A DNA stretch of 64,000 nt from Cryptomeria japonica (Eukaryota > Streptophyta > Pinopsida > Cupressales > Cupressaceae): NCBI RefSeq assembly GCF_030272615.1, contig NC_081406.1, positions 140,462,361 to 140,526,360 of the forward strand, given 5' to 3'. The notes beneath the pieces are model-generated. The model ran no database searches, had not been told where the DNA came from, and saw nothing but the letters and a program-made list of their open reading frames with translations. Shown here in pieces: positions 34,889-46,844 of the stretch. Position numbers and translations under genes: made by a program. The first letter of the stretch is position 1; every line of letters begins with the position of its first letter.

Positions 34889-35480
34889 ACTCCTACCAAG
34901 GTATTTCCTTTAACAGGGTATTGTAGTCAATCCCTTAACCAAGTGGTCCTTAACCGGATCTGTTCCTAACAGGACATTTTTGTAAAGCTTCTAACAAGGC
35001 TTGGCTCCTAACAGGGTGAACTTTAGAAGAGTTCAGAATAGTTGTGGGTATTCATGCCCACCATGGTTTTTCCCATTTGGGTTTCCATGTCAAAAATCAT
35101 TGTGTCAAGTGGTGAATGATTTTGTGGTTATATTTTGATATGGTTGATTTGATTAAACTGGTAAAGCCACTTAGATATGATTAGATGATCAAAAGTGATA
35201 TGAAATGAGCTATTACTAATGTTAGTAAAGTGGTTTAATGTTTTGGTTAAATGGTATGTGAGTTTCAAAACTGTTACACTATTATATTGGTATTCTATTC
35301 AACAGGTAAACTTGACAGTGTAGTTGCAGTTTTTTTATAGTGTTTAAACCAGTTAGTTCAGTGAATGGTTTATGAGTTGGGATTAAGTTTGGTGAAATTT
35401 TAGTTTGTTTTCTATATATTGATTCACCCCCCCCGCTCTCAGTAGTTGACCGAATCTTTATTAATTCATCATATCATCAA

Positions 35481-35493
35481 TTGGTATTAGAGA
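35481..35493 (+). promoter_or_regulatory. Primer binding site of K (degenerate)
   Basis: TTGGTATTAGAGA, one base inside the LTR; it differs from TTGGTATCAGAGC at two positions, one a C-to-T change. Confidence 0.82.
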
Positions 35494-35549
35494 ATGTTAG
35501 GCCCTCTTGTGTTTAAGCCTCACAACTTGAGGTAAAGATCTAGGAGAAC

Positions 35550-36460
35550 ATGATGAAGAAAGAAGGTCCAAAGTTAAATAGGGAAAATTACAGAATCTGG
35601 AGTGATAGGATGAAGACCTATATCAAGAGCTTAGGAAGTCAATATTGGGAACATGTTGTTACTAAATATAACTTTCCTAGTGGGATTTTTTTAGATGACC
35701 AAAAGAAGGAGAAACATGAGAACAATCAAGCATTGGAGGCCATTATTAGTTCCTTGTCCGATTCAGAGTATGTTGATGTCCATGGTTTGGAGACTGCTTT
35801 TAAAGTGTGGAAGAAACTGGAGGATATCTATAGCGGCGATGAGAATGTGAAGACTACCAAAGAAGAGAGTCTGAGAGGTAAATTTGATGATATGCAGATG
35901 GTTGAAGGTGAGAACATTCAAAAATATGGGCAGAGGATCAAGGAATAGTTGGTGAGATCAAAAGTGTTGGTGGTATAGTGGAGGATAGCACAATGGTTAG
36001 CAAGGTGTTGAGAACCCTTCTACCAGTCTACTCTATCTGAGTTGTAGCCATTCATGAACTCAAGTATATTGATAAATCAAAGGTAACTCTTGACTCCATC
36101 ATTGGTAACTTAACTACATTTGAATTAAATGGTTATGATGGAAGTGTTCAGAGATCAGAGTCTTCTTTTAGAGCTTTAGTTTCAAACCCACCGATAAGGA
36201 AAAATAGAGAAGCTAGTTACAGTCATGAGTCTAGATCCAACAAAGAGGTTGATGATAAAGATAGTCTAATTGAGCTTGAAGCATTGTTGGCCAAGCAATT
36301 ACCCAAAGGTACCAATAAGTTTGGAGGTAAATTACCAATGAAGTGTTTTGCATATAACCAGATTGGACATATTGCTGCTAACTATCCAAATGGAGATAAT
36401 GTGTAGAAACGTGAGAAGTATAAGAAGCACAAAGGCAAAGGTAAAAGAGACTGTCTCATT
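35550..36460 (+). pseudogene. Copia gag, element K
   Basis: MMKKEGPKLNRENYRIWSDR aligns with C gag, then VWKKLEDIYSGDENV and LRGKFDDMQMVEGENIQ. One base is missing near 35945 (IKE then IVGEIKSVGG in another frame). A TGA at about 36041 replaces Arg, and a TAG at about 36404 replaces Gln. The zinc knuckle reads CFAYNQIGHIAANYP, with the second and last Cys changed to Tyr, so it cannot bind zinc normally. Confidence 0.87.
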
Positions 36461-37190
36461 GTTGTGGATGTAGGAATTACAGATGATGAATCTAAAGAAG
36501 ATGCAAATGAGGACATTGTCTTTGTTTCCATTAAAGAAGAGTCACCAAATCAAAAGGCATTATTCTCTCGCATGGATAGTTGTGATGATTGGATTATAGA
36601 TAGTGGTTTTTTACACCACATGATCGATGATCGGAGTAAGTTTCTTACTTTGAAGGAATTTGATGGAGTTGTGAGATTTGGGAATGACTCACCCTACATG
36701 GCAAAAGGAAAGGGAACCATCTCTTTGAATGGTAAAAGCAATGCAAATGATGTCTACTGGGTTGAAGGATTGAAACACAATCTTTTGAGTGTTGCTCAAC
36801 TCAATAACAAAGGTTATCCACTGGAATTCAAGAATGGGATGTGCAAAATCTATGGAAGAAAAGGTAAACTGATTGCAACTAGAAAGTAGACAAAAGGTAA
36901 CTTGTTTCACCTAAATTATAAATTCAATAGCTTCTTAATTGCAAAAGTAGATGATAGTTGGCTTTGGCATCAGAGATTTTGTCATGTAAATTTTGATAAC
37001 ATTGTAAAAGTCAGTAAGTCCAAATCAGTAAGAGGTTTACCTCAGTTGGACAAACCGGTGAATGCTCTTTGTAAGAAATGTCAAATAGGAAAGATGACAT
37101 CCTCAACCTTTCAGAGAAAATCTTTCTCAACAGAACATTTTCTAAATTTGGTTCATACTGGCCTTTGTGGACCAATAAGGACTAGGAGTA
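36461..37190 (+). pseudogene. Copia protease and GAG-pre-integrase, element K
   Basis: Protease active site WIIDSGFLHHMIDD at about 36590, DSG intact; then FDGVVRFGNDSPYM and GLKHNLLSVAQLNNKGY. A TAG at 36887-36889 replaces Gln. The pre-integrase reads WLWHQRFCHVNFDNIVKVSK and ALCKKCQIGKMTSSTF, then GPIRTRS, where solo LTR N interrupts it at 37191. Confidence 0.88.
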
Positions 37191-38794
37191 TGTTGGCATT
37201 ATGTGAACCGGTATGAAGACATAATGATATTGTATGTTGTCATTGATGTCAATATGTGACATGATGTGAACCAACACATGTGATAGGTAAGAAGAGAGAA
37301 CCGGCATATGTATGAACCAGTATATATGCCAAAGTGAAGTAGCATATCTATTCAAGATGAACCAACATGTAGTTATGGGAATAGGCACATGGAAGCATTG
37401 TGTGACTACCAGTTGGTAGGTAGTTTCCACTTCAAGATTTCTGGTTGGAGTACCTCAAGCCGGTGTGACTCAATTGGTGATCTTTGTGTGATGAGTTAAC
37501 ATTATAATGAAGAATAGGTAGTGTAGCCACATAAGCTCTGTGCATGTGAAGGATCTTGCATGAAGAAGACTATTCCTATCTACCTTGAGAATGTGTGAAG
37601 TTTGTCAAACAGTGATAACGCGTTATAGGTTGTCAGCCTCCATGAAATCGGTGGATAATGGACGATGGAAAATACCCTGAGATAAATTCAAGATTGTTGC
37701 ATTTAATGCAGTATGATTCAACGGTCAGGATTGAACTGCTTGAATTGCTTAACCTAACAGGTTTAGGGTTTAGGGTTTTTGCTACCAACCTGTCTGTTTC
37801 CTATAATGTCAATGTTGTGTTTCTTTCTAGGGTTGTTGGAAAAAGTTGTGAATGTGTATCCAAGGGAAGTGATACGTGATTCTTTCCAGACCAAAGGAGA
37901 GAAGAGATACCTACAAAGGGAATGTGCAGAAGGAGAAGAGGAGCCTAAACGGATCTGCATTAGCATTGAGTGTTGTTAACAGATCACTGTAATTCCTATT
38001 GATCTCTAACCACTTCAACAGTTGTAAAATCCCCTAACAGGGTAGCCTTAACTAACTTGTTGTAAAATCCCCTAACAGGGTGGTCTTAATAGGCTTGATT
38101 CAAATCCCTTAATAGGGTAACTCAAGGTTAATGAGTTCTGAGAAGCTAGAGAGCTATGGAGATCCTTTAGCTATTGAGTTCTTGAAATCCTCTAACAAGG
38201 TGACCCTACCGGGTTTAACCCTTAACCAGGTATTATTGCTATCCCTTAACCGGGTGATCCCTAACAGGATCGGTTCCTATCAGAAACTATTGTAATGTCT
38301 TTAACCGAGCAAGGCTCCTAACAAAGTGGACTTCAAAAGAGTTCAAAAGCAACTTGTGGGTATTCATCCCCACCATGGTTTTTCCCAGTTGGGTTTCCAC
38401 ATGAAAAATATGTGTGTCATCTGTGATGCTTTTATCTTGTGATGCTTTGTTACTACTTGCTGAGCATATGATGGTTTTGTGTTTTATGCCTATCTATAAA
38501 GCATACTGAACTAACTGTTGTGACGATCAGAGGAGAGTTTATCTATTCATGCATAAGGGTGAAATGGTAGTGTTGTTTTGAAGTTAAATGAAAAGCTAAG
38601 TGTTCAACCGGTCAATGCTTGTTTTAGACACTCTTGGCTTTACCGGTTGTAGTCTGTGTTGAATAGGTATTCCTGTTTGCTAGTTGTTTGGAGTATTTGC
38701 TGTCAAACCGGTTTTGGACTGTATTTGTGTTTGTACTGATTCACCCCCCCTCTCAGTATTGGTTTGGTACTAGTGGTTCATCATTGAGTCATCA
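37191..38794 (+). mobile_element. Solo LTR N (C family) inside K integrase
   Basis: 1604 bp, TGTTGGCATTATGTGAACC to TTGAGTCATCA, matching the C LTRs along its length including the hairpin array (38025-38345). Flanking 5-bp sites are GAGTA (37186-37190) and AAGTA (38795-38799), one mismatch. Removing it rejoins the integrase frame RTRS..HGDQYFM. Confidence 0.92.
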
Positions 38795-39700
38795 AAGTAT
38801 ACATGGTGATCAGTATTTTATGAACTTTACTGATGATTTCTCAAGAATGATGTGGGTCACATTCTTGAAGGACAAAACATAAGACTTTAGTAAGTTTAAA
38901 GCATTCAGAGCCTTAGTTGAAAAAGAAAGTGGAAGAAAGCTTAAGTGCTTAAGAATTGATCAAGGTGGTGAGTTTACTTCAGAGGAATTCACCAGATACT
39001 ATGAAGACAATGGAATTAAGAGGCAACTTTCTGCACCTAAGACACCACAACAAAATGGTATTGCAGAGAGGAACAACCAGTTAGTTGTTGAAGGTACAAG
39101 GACTATGCTAATATAAGGAGGTGTAGCTAAGACATTCTAGAGGGAAGCTATCAGCAAAGTTGTCTACACAATGAACCAGATATTGGTTAAAAGAGGTAAG
39201 GATAAAACTCCTTATAAATACTGGTATGGTAGATAACCTAATGTCAATTATTTTAAGATTTTTTGTACCAGATGTTTTATCAAGAGAGGTGACTATGTTG
39301 GTAATTTTGATGCTAAGAGTGATGAAGGCATATTTCTTGGTTACTCCACCAAGAGAAAAGCCTACAAATGTTACAACAACCAGACAAAGAAGATCATTGA
39401 AAGTGCTAATGTCTGAGTGGATGAGTTTTTTGATGAATCAAGAGAAATCAGTGAGAAGGAGGAAAATGAACCTTACATTTTAGTTTTGGAACCAAAACCA
39501 GTGAAGCCAAAAGTTGGTGAAATGAATACTGCAACACCAGCTTAACCTAAATAGTTAGATTTTGTAGAAGATAAAGAAAGTGAAGAAGAACAACCTGAAG
39601 ACCACGATCATGTTACTCTAAGGTATGTTAGACTCAATCATAGTCCTGATCATATTGTTGGAGATAAAGATGCTGGTGTGTTAAACATAAGAAGAATAAG
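38795..39700 (+). pseudogene. Copia integrase, element K
   Basis: HGDQYFMNFTDDFSRMMWVTF (first Asp kept), LRIDQGGEFT (second Asp kept) and TPQQNGIAERNN (Glu kept), then FGSKCFIKR-like FCTRCFIKR, DEGIFLGYSTKRKAY and an acidic tail. Stops replace Gln at about 38880, 39114 and 39233, Trp at 39139 (FWREA expected) and Arg at about 39416. The three catalytic acids survive, but the frame does not. Confidence 0.87.
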
Positions 39701-40570
39701 AGAGAATTCTTGTATGATCTCCACTATTGAGCCTAGAACAACAAAGGAAGATTTTGGAAATGATCACTGGATCAAGGCTATGGAAGAATAACTTGACTAG
39801 ATTGAGAAAAACAATACTTGGTCACCTGTACCCAGACCGAAGAACAAGAATGTAATAGGTACTAAGTGGGTATTCAGGAATAAATTGAATGAATATGGAG
39901 TAGTAGTAAGAAATAAAGCCAGACTGGTATACAAAGGTTATGCACAAGAAGAAGGTGAATACTATGGTGAGACATTTGCATCAGTTGCAAGATTGGAAGG
40001 AGTTAGGACTCTACTTGCATTTGCTGCATATAGAGGATTCAAGGTATATAACATGGATGTGAAGTCAACATTTCTAAATGAAATACTGGCAAAGGAAGTC
40101 TACATTAAACAACCAGATGGTTATGCTTTGACTAAATTAAAGAATAAGGTGTGCAAACTACACAAGGCACTATATGTTTTGAAGCAAGCACCAAGAAAAT
40201 GGTATGAAAGACTACATTCTCACTTGGTGAAGATAGGTTTTCAGAGAGCCAGTGAAGACAATAATATATATCTCAAGACTAAAGCAGATAAGATACTAGT
40301 TAGTGAAGTATTTGTGGATGATATCATTTTTGGAGGCAATCATGACAGTTGTGATGACTTTTCAAATAAGATGAAAAGTGAATTTGAGATGTCTCTGGTA
40401 GGAGATAAAATTCTTTATAGCTTTTCAAATTCAACAGATGAAGGAATGTATTTTTATCACACAGTCCAAGTATGTGAAAGAAGTATTGAAGGCATTTGGA
40501 ATGGGAGATTGTAGACTAGTTGGAACACCAATAGTTACAGGCTATAAATTGTTTGAGGATGATTCTACAT
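39701..40570 (+). pseudogene. Copia reverse transcriptase, element K
   Basis: [62 protein letters not shown] and the catalytic VFVDDIIFGGNHDS. TAA and TAG at about 39790-39800 replace two Gln codons. A slip near 40410 shifts the IGLQIQQ region. An otherwise intact 209-codon stretch (39885-40514) carries the whole catalytic core. Confidence 0.88.
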
Positions 40571-41258
40571 TAGTGGATGAAAAGGAGTATAGACAATGAT
40601 AGGGAAACTACATTATGTTGTCCATAGCAGATCGAATATTGCTCATGCAATAGGATTAGTTGCCTAATTTCATAAAAGTTCTAAGGAGACACACATGGTA
40701 GAAACTAAAAGAATTTTCAGATATTTGAAAGGCACAATTGATTATGGATTATGATATCTATATGCAGGTAACTTTGATTTGAAAGTCTATACAGATGCAA
40801 ACTAGGCAAGAAATGTTGATGATAGGAAGAGTACAACCAGAGGAGCATTCTTTCTTGGAGGAAGGCTTGTATCTTGGAGCAACAAGAAACAGAGTTGTAT
40901 GTCACAGTCAACTACATAAGTTGAATATGTTGCAGCATATATGAACTGTACCCAACCAATCTGGATGAAACACATTCTGGAAGGTTTCAAGTTAAAAATC
41001 TCAAAATCGGTAAGGATTTTCTATGATAACACCAGTGCGATAAATATTTCAAAGAACCCAGTGTTGCATGCAAGAACCAAGAATATTGAGCTGAAGTATC
41101 ATTTCTTAAGAGAGAAAGTGTAGAGTAAAGATGTGTCATTGGAGAATGTATCTACTAAGGAATAGCTAGCGGATATCCTTACTAAACCTCTGCCTAAGGA
41201 TACTTTTGAGTATCTTAGAGGTCAGCTAGGGGTTGTACCCCTACATGAGGTCAATTAA
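40571..41258 (+). pseudogene. Copia RNase H and 3' end of pol, element K
   Basis: KLHYVVHSRSNIAHA, YGLWYLY with TGA for Trp, VYTDANWARN with TAG for Trp at 40804, STTRGAFFLGG, AAYMNCTQPIWMKHILEGF, FYDNTSAINISKNPVLHARTK and, at the end, DILTKPLPKDTFEYLRGQLG. TAG stops at 41122 and 41166 replace Gln. About 350 bp of non-coding sequence follow to the polypurine tract. Confidence 0.88.
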
Positions 41259-41610
41259 GCTAATATGGAAGACATCAGTCCCAGAGCTTATTGAAAAACT
41301 TGAAGCTGGATTGGTATTGAGTGGAGCTACTCCACAGGGGGAGCAGCTAGTTGTAGAATAGTGAAGTATGACACTGTATGTTTTGCTTTCACTTTTGCAT
41401 TGTTTTCAAAAGGGGAGAAGAAATGTATCATTGATGAGGAAAAGAACTGTATATGATTGATAACCAATTACCAGCTGAAGACATGGAGACATAGTTGAAG
41501 GAGAGTACATGAAAAAATGAAAACCAAGATTCCTATTCCTATGTATGTGTATTACTCTCAATCATCACAATAAAAAGGGTATTGATATTTGTATTGTCAT
41601 AAATGCCAAA

Positions 41611-41619
41611 GGGGGAGAT
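41611..41619 (+). promoter_or_regulatory. Polypurine tract of K
   Basis: GGGGGAGAT abutting TGTTGGCATTG, with the same flanking TGCCAA/TTGGCA pair as in B and C. Confidence 0.9.
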
Positions 41620-43329
41620 TGTTGGCATTGTATGAAGATTTCATTGATGAAGTATAGTTTTTTCATTGATGTCAATAGTAACCGGCAATGGAGTTGTATT
41701 GCAACTGACAGTGATGCAGTAATGCAACCAGTAGTAGAGAAGTGATGGAAACTGATATTGGTATTCTAAGCAAAGAGATCAAACGGTAACCCTAACCTAT
41801 TGATAAGCTGAACCCTAACCGATGGAGCTTGGAGAATCAGTTATGTTGATCTATGATCAAACAGTGGTCAGAGATGGAGATGCCATGTATACATGGTGCA
41901 CGTGATGAGTTTCAAAGTGGTTTAGGCACATAGAGATAACTGTTTTATCTTGGGAATGAGAAAATGCATAGCATGAAGTGAATAACACATGATAAGTTAC
42001 AAGATCCAATGTGTGGTGATCCAAGAACGGTCGAAGTTGTCTTGAACAATGTGTAGTTTATTGCTATGTAATCCAACGATCATGTTTGAAGAGATAAGTT
42101 TGTAATCTCTATGAGATCTTAGGTTTTGTGATGTATTACTGACCTATTGTATTTGCTTATAAGGTCGATGAGTTATTTTGTAAGTGTGTTGGAAATTTGG
42201 TTAAGTGTGGTAGTGTGATTGATTGTCAAACCAGAAGGAGTATCTACAAAATTTTTTGAAGGCAGATAGGAGCATAAACGGATATGACTAAGCAAGATAG
42301 TGATATTACCAGATCAACAAAAACCCTATTGTTCTCTAACAATTACAACAGTTAAATCCCCTAACTAGGTAATCTTTAACAAGCTTTGGTGCTTTCTAAA
42401 TCATCTAACTAGGTGATCCATTAGCTTGAATTTGAAAGCCTCAATCAAGGTTAGAACTAACAAGGTATTGTAGTCAATCTCTTAATCGGGTGGTCCTTAA
42501 CTGGATTTGTTCCTAATAGGACATTTTTGTAAAGCTTCTAACAATGCTTGGCTCCTAACATGGCAAACTTCAGAAGAGTTCAAAATACTTATGGGTATCC
42601 ATCCCCATCGTGGTTTTTCCCATTTGGGTTTCCACGTCAAAATCATTGTGTCAAGTGGTGAATGATTTTGTGGTTATGGTTGATTTGATTAAATTGGTAA
42701 AGCCATAGATATAATTAGTGTTGGCATTGTGTTGTCATTGATGTCAACCAGTATAGAAGGATAACCGGTATAGGAGAAGAGTTAATGTGTTGTCATTGGT
42801 GACCATCAGTATGCAGAAGAATGATCTGGTATGTACTAGAATGCTAGTGTTGTAGTTAAGAGATCGGTGAGTAAAAGGTTGTTGATATAGTGATGCATGC
42901 AACCGACATGAAAGATAAGGCATAGTGCGAGGCTAAGTGTGATGAAGAGGTGGAATATTACTTGAATCACATCAACATTGGAAGTGATTTGTGCAGGCTA
43001 CTAGATTGCTAGTATGATGCTAACTTGTAGAACTCCAACTGGATGAAGAAGCTATCACATGTTATGTGATAGGTTGACAGAGTAAGATGCTTCTATGAGA
43101 AAGATGACATATGGAAAGATACTGGGACATATGTCAAGTTGAAGATATATCCTTCCCTCGGTAAAGTTAAACTTCTATTAACAGAATGATTCCTTGAAAA
43201 TAGGCAGGTGATTGAATGCAAAGACCAGATGAACAATTGGAAAATGAGAAAGCCTCCAGAGCATGAGATCAAAAATGCACAATAGATATGAAAGTGAAAA
43301 CAAGGTGTGTTATCAAGATATTGAAGGAA

Positions 43330-43860
43330 GAATGAAGAGTTGAGATGGTGTGTTTGTCATCTTGACAAATCAGTTGAGAGGAGAACTGATTAGATGAGGA
43401 AGGATTCTTGTGAGTCTACAGGAACATACATGGTGATACTTTGAAATAGATGAAGGTTGGTGCAGAACAGTTGGAGTTTGATGACTTTGTGTCATCAATG
43501 TGTCTCATCGGCAAGAAGGAAAGTATGTTGTCCACCAGAAGACACATCTATCAGAATCTGCATTGGTGATAGTTGACATGTTATGTCAACCAGTGAAACA
43601 TCAAAGAAGAGACAAGGAAGATAAGGCTCTCACCTGATAAAGAGGAGTGCAACAAACTAAAGGATAAGGAGAGTTGAGTTGATGAGTTTGTCACTCTGAC
43701 AAACTGGTGAAGATGTGACTCAGTCTAATGACTCTTGAGGCTCTACAATAACACACATGGAGATACCAAGATGCAGATTGAAAAAGGTGTTGCCTCGGTG
43801 CATTATGTTGAAGGTTGATGACATGGTGTCATCAAGAGTGTTTACCGGTATGTAAGTCCA
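43330..43860. repeat. Imperfect direct duplication in L LTR
   Basis: About 43345-43520 and 43675-43850 share words in the same order (TTTGTCA.CT.GACAAA, GA.TCTTG.GAGTCTAC or GGCTCTAC, ACACATGGAGATAC, GATGAC.TGGTGTCATCAA). The offset is about 310-330 bp. The segment lies in the long U3-like part of the LTR; I see no gene in it. Confidence 0.6.
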
Positions 43861-45051
43861 CTAGTAATATGGACAAGGTGCAGATGTAAAAGACTTCCCA
43901 CCTGATGAGAATGAGAATGCTATGGATAGACATGTCTAGTGACCGATTAAGGTATATCACTGGTAGTTCAACAAAGAGCAGATTTGAAGGTTAACCGGTA
44001 AAAGTGTGGGATATTGGTAGGGTTAGTGAACCGACGGAAAAGAAGAACCAATTGAGTGTTTGGTTGGTGATCCTGTCTAGACTGACACAAAGGTATGAGC
44101 TGGTAGTTGGTCGACAAAGATGCCACATGGAGTCAAGGTGGTACACTTGCATGCAGCAGTAGATGGAGTGTGCATTGACGAGGTTGTTGCAGAGTTGGTC
44201 GATATTAATGGTAGACCCCATAAATCATGGGATGTGTTGCATAGGTGTGCAGCTCGAGGAAGGTTGAATAGAGGTGATCAATGGGATGCATCGATCAATG
44301 CAGAGTGTCTAGGTGTAGAATGAGGTTGGCGATGAAATGTGTGAACCATTAATGGCGACTGATCTTGTGTCTCATTGACTAGCTATCCATGTTTGCTAAA
44401 CATAGCAAACATGTTTTTGAAGGCACGTTAATGATGGTGATGTGCAAATAGCTATTCAAGAGATCAGATTAGATAAGATCATATTGGGTTTGGTTTTCCT
44501 CGAGGTTGATGAGGAAACCCTAACCACCTATGATTTGAATTGGCTTTTTGTGGGAAGACTGGGCTATAAATATGCAAGACAAAGATATTGTTAAGTATTG
44601 TTGGATGGGAGAATATAGAATTGTTGTGAAGTGATTAAGTGCTACATGAGAGAGTTAGATTAGTCAGAGGAAAAATAGTAGAAGATAACAATGACTAAGT
44701 AAGTGAAGGTTAAACCAGTGATAAGGTTTAACAGAGGGTTTAACTGGTATGGTTTGAGCAACTGGTATAGTAGCTAGATTGCATCAAGGAAGATAAATGG
44801 TAGGTGATTGTAGTGATAGGAAGACAATAGAGGGTGTTGAAGTGCAACATAGTAAAGGAGAGATTAAGCAAAGTAGATGTAGAGTAAAGTATCTGGTAGA
44901 GTGTAAACTAGTAAAGCAGCAAAAGAGAGAGAGGTGAACTAGTGCAGTAGAGAAGGTGTCTCACTGACAAAGTGAAGTATATGAAATGGTTGCAAGATTC
45001 ACTTTTAATAGTATGACCAATTTTGTATTTGAAGCTATCATTGTGATCACT

Positions 45052-45205
45052 GAGTTGTAGCTCATTTGGGTTGGTGCCCATAAACTAGCAAGGGTTGTAG
45101 CTCCTTTGTGTTGTAGTCCATAAATTAATTAGGGGTTGGTTCTCCTTGGGTTGGTGCCCTAAATCAGGGGTTGTAGCTTCTTGGGTTGGCACCCTAAACT
45201 TTGTA
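45052..45205 (+). repeat. Tandem repeat of about 37 bp in L LTR (left copy)
   Basis: Four diverged units of the type GTTGTAGCTCCTTTGGGTTG followed by GTGCCCATAAACTAG. The same array is in the right LTR part at about 49363-49525. It lies just upstream of the copia-type GTTTTTCCCATCTTGG signature. Confidence 0.8.
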
Positions 45206-45317
45206 ACAAATTTTATTATGAGGCTAGATTGGAGCACTAGTCTCCAACAACATTTCTCACTAAGGTTTTTCCCATCTTGGATTTTCCTCGTATGTGCTGG
45301 TGTTATGAGATGTCCCT

Positions 45318-46466
45318 TTATGTGTTCTTGCATTTGTGTTGTTCTAATGGTTCTCTCAGTGCATCTAGTAAATTTTTTGCATAAGTCTCAAGAATGTTAA
45401 GATCTACCTCATATCTCATTTCAGTCACCCAAACAGTCCTAGGGAGTACAACTTCCATCCATGTCTCATCTTTCTTGATAACAAAACAAATTTCTTTGTC
45501 ATATTTGTCCACTATACTTTGTGGTAGTCTTTCTCTAGTTTTCATTTTAGCTTTGAAAGTTTTAAAGTATTCAATTATGTTGTTGTCCTTTGCAGTTCCC
45601 ATGCCAATAAGAGCTTCATGGAATTGTCTTCCTATCGATATACCATATCCAAAGTCTTTAGGTCTTGTACCGGGGATTTCCTTAGTGAAATACAACATCA
45701 AGCATACCAAAAGACTTCCAAAGTGGAATGTCCCTTTCTTATCTCCTTTAATATTTTTCAAATTGTCAATAAGTTCATCTTTTAGCCATTCACACACATC
45801 TATCATTGCATTGTTGTTAACCATCTCATAAGGACTATTTATACAAAGACTAGAAATTGAGTTTAGCCTATTAGTATGTGTGGTCTTGTATCCTAGTACC
45901 ATACTTACAAATCTCACATTGATGTCCTTGATATTATTCACTCTTAGTGATCTATTGTCAGATAGTGCTCATGTTAGGGTCATCACTTTGTTGTTAGAAA
46001 TCTTCTTTGTTTTATCAGGTCTATTGTCAGTTGAGGGTAAACCAATTACTACCCTAATTGCTTGTCGGGTTATTTTGGAAACAAAATCCAACCATAAGAA
46101 TTCTCCATGTGCTCTACTCAAAACAATTCTTACTACTTCCTCTGGAAATTGAGGAATGTTCAGTATCTCCACAAAACCTAGAGTTTCTATGATCTTGTGT
46201 TCGGGTTTAACAATGCCATTTTCATCACAAATTACCTTAGTAAACATTTTCATCAATTCTTCAAAATCTAGTTCTTCTATTTTGCAATGTATATAAATCC
46301 TAGGGTCTTTTGCAAATACTACACCTTTAGGAATTTTCGAAAATGCCCCTACAGAGTCATCTTGTTTGGCAATCTCAGGAATTATCTTAAATATGGCCCT
46401 AGGGTGTTTCACGTTTTCCACAATAGTAGGGTTTGGAATAAACTTGGGAGCAGAATAAGAAGCCAT
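45318..46466 (-). pseudogene. Unknown ORF2 of I (best-preserved copy)
   Basis: Two long open stretches, 45969-46466 and 45318-45941, are joined by a short stretch whose frame I could not settle. Start MASYSAPKFIPNPTIVENV. No transmembrane segment, zinc motif or catalytic signature stands out. It is rich in Ile, Lys, Asp and Glu, with words such as IYIHCKIEELDFEELMKMF, VRIVLSRAHGEF, VRFVSMVLGYK, GDKKGTFHFGSLLVCLMLYF and VDKYDKEICFVIKKDETW. All of these are conserved in F despite strong DNA divergence, which suggests past protein-level selection. The last few residues at 45318-45337 run into L sequence. In F the protein continues into a Lys/Glu-rich region (50093-52145). Confidence 0.75.
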
Positions 46467-46844
46467 TGAAAAATACCTTTAGCTACCTAAAAATATTCTG
46501 AATGCTTGAAGAAATCACTTCGCACCTTTGCCTTGAATGCCTTTTCTCTATTTTCATGCTCTCTACTAATTTGAATGCTTGGTGAGTCAAAAATGAGGGA
46601 AATTAGCTGTTTTATAATAACATTTCTCTTACCAACCGTATTCAATGCTCACTGGTTAAGTAAAAACTTAACACATCTATCGGTAAAGAAGAAATCTATC
46701 TTCTCACTATCGACTGAGGGTAATCTACATGATTTTCAACTTGCTGCAATACCTCGAAAGGGTTACTTCTTAGTTGGATGAAGAATCTTCTGCCGGTGGA
46801 GGATTACTCTATTCTACCGGTATAGAGATAGCTTCATCAACATT

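Larger units (their letters stand above)
31603..35479 (+). repeat. 5' LTR of K, split by M
   Basis: TGTTGGAATTGCATGAAG to ATATCATCA. The two parts are 31603-32416 and 34889-35479 and join within the hairpin array at ..GGTTAC/CTCC... The trailing GTGGGTATTCATGCCCACC and GGTTTTTCCCATTTGGG signatures are at about 35044-35085. Confidence 0.9.
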
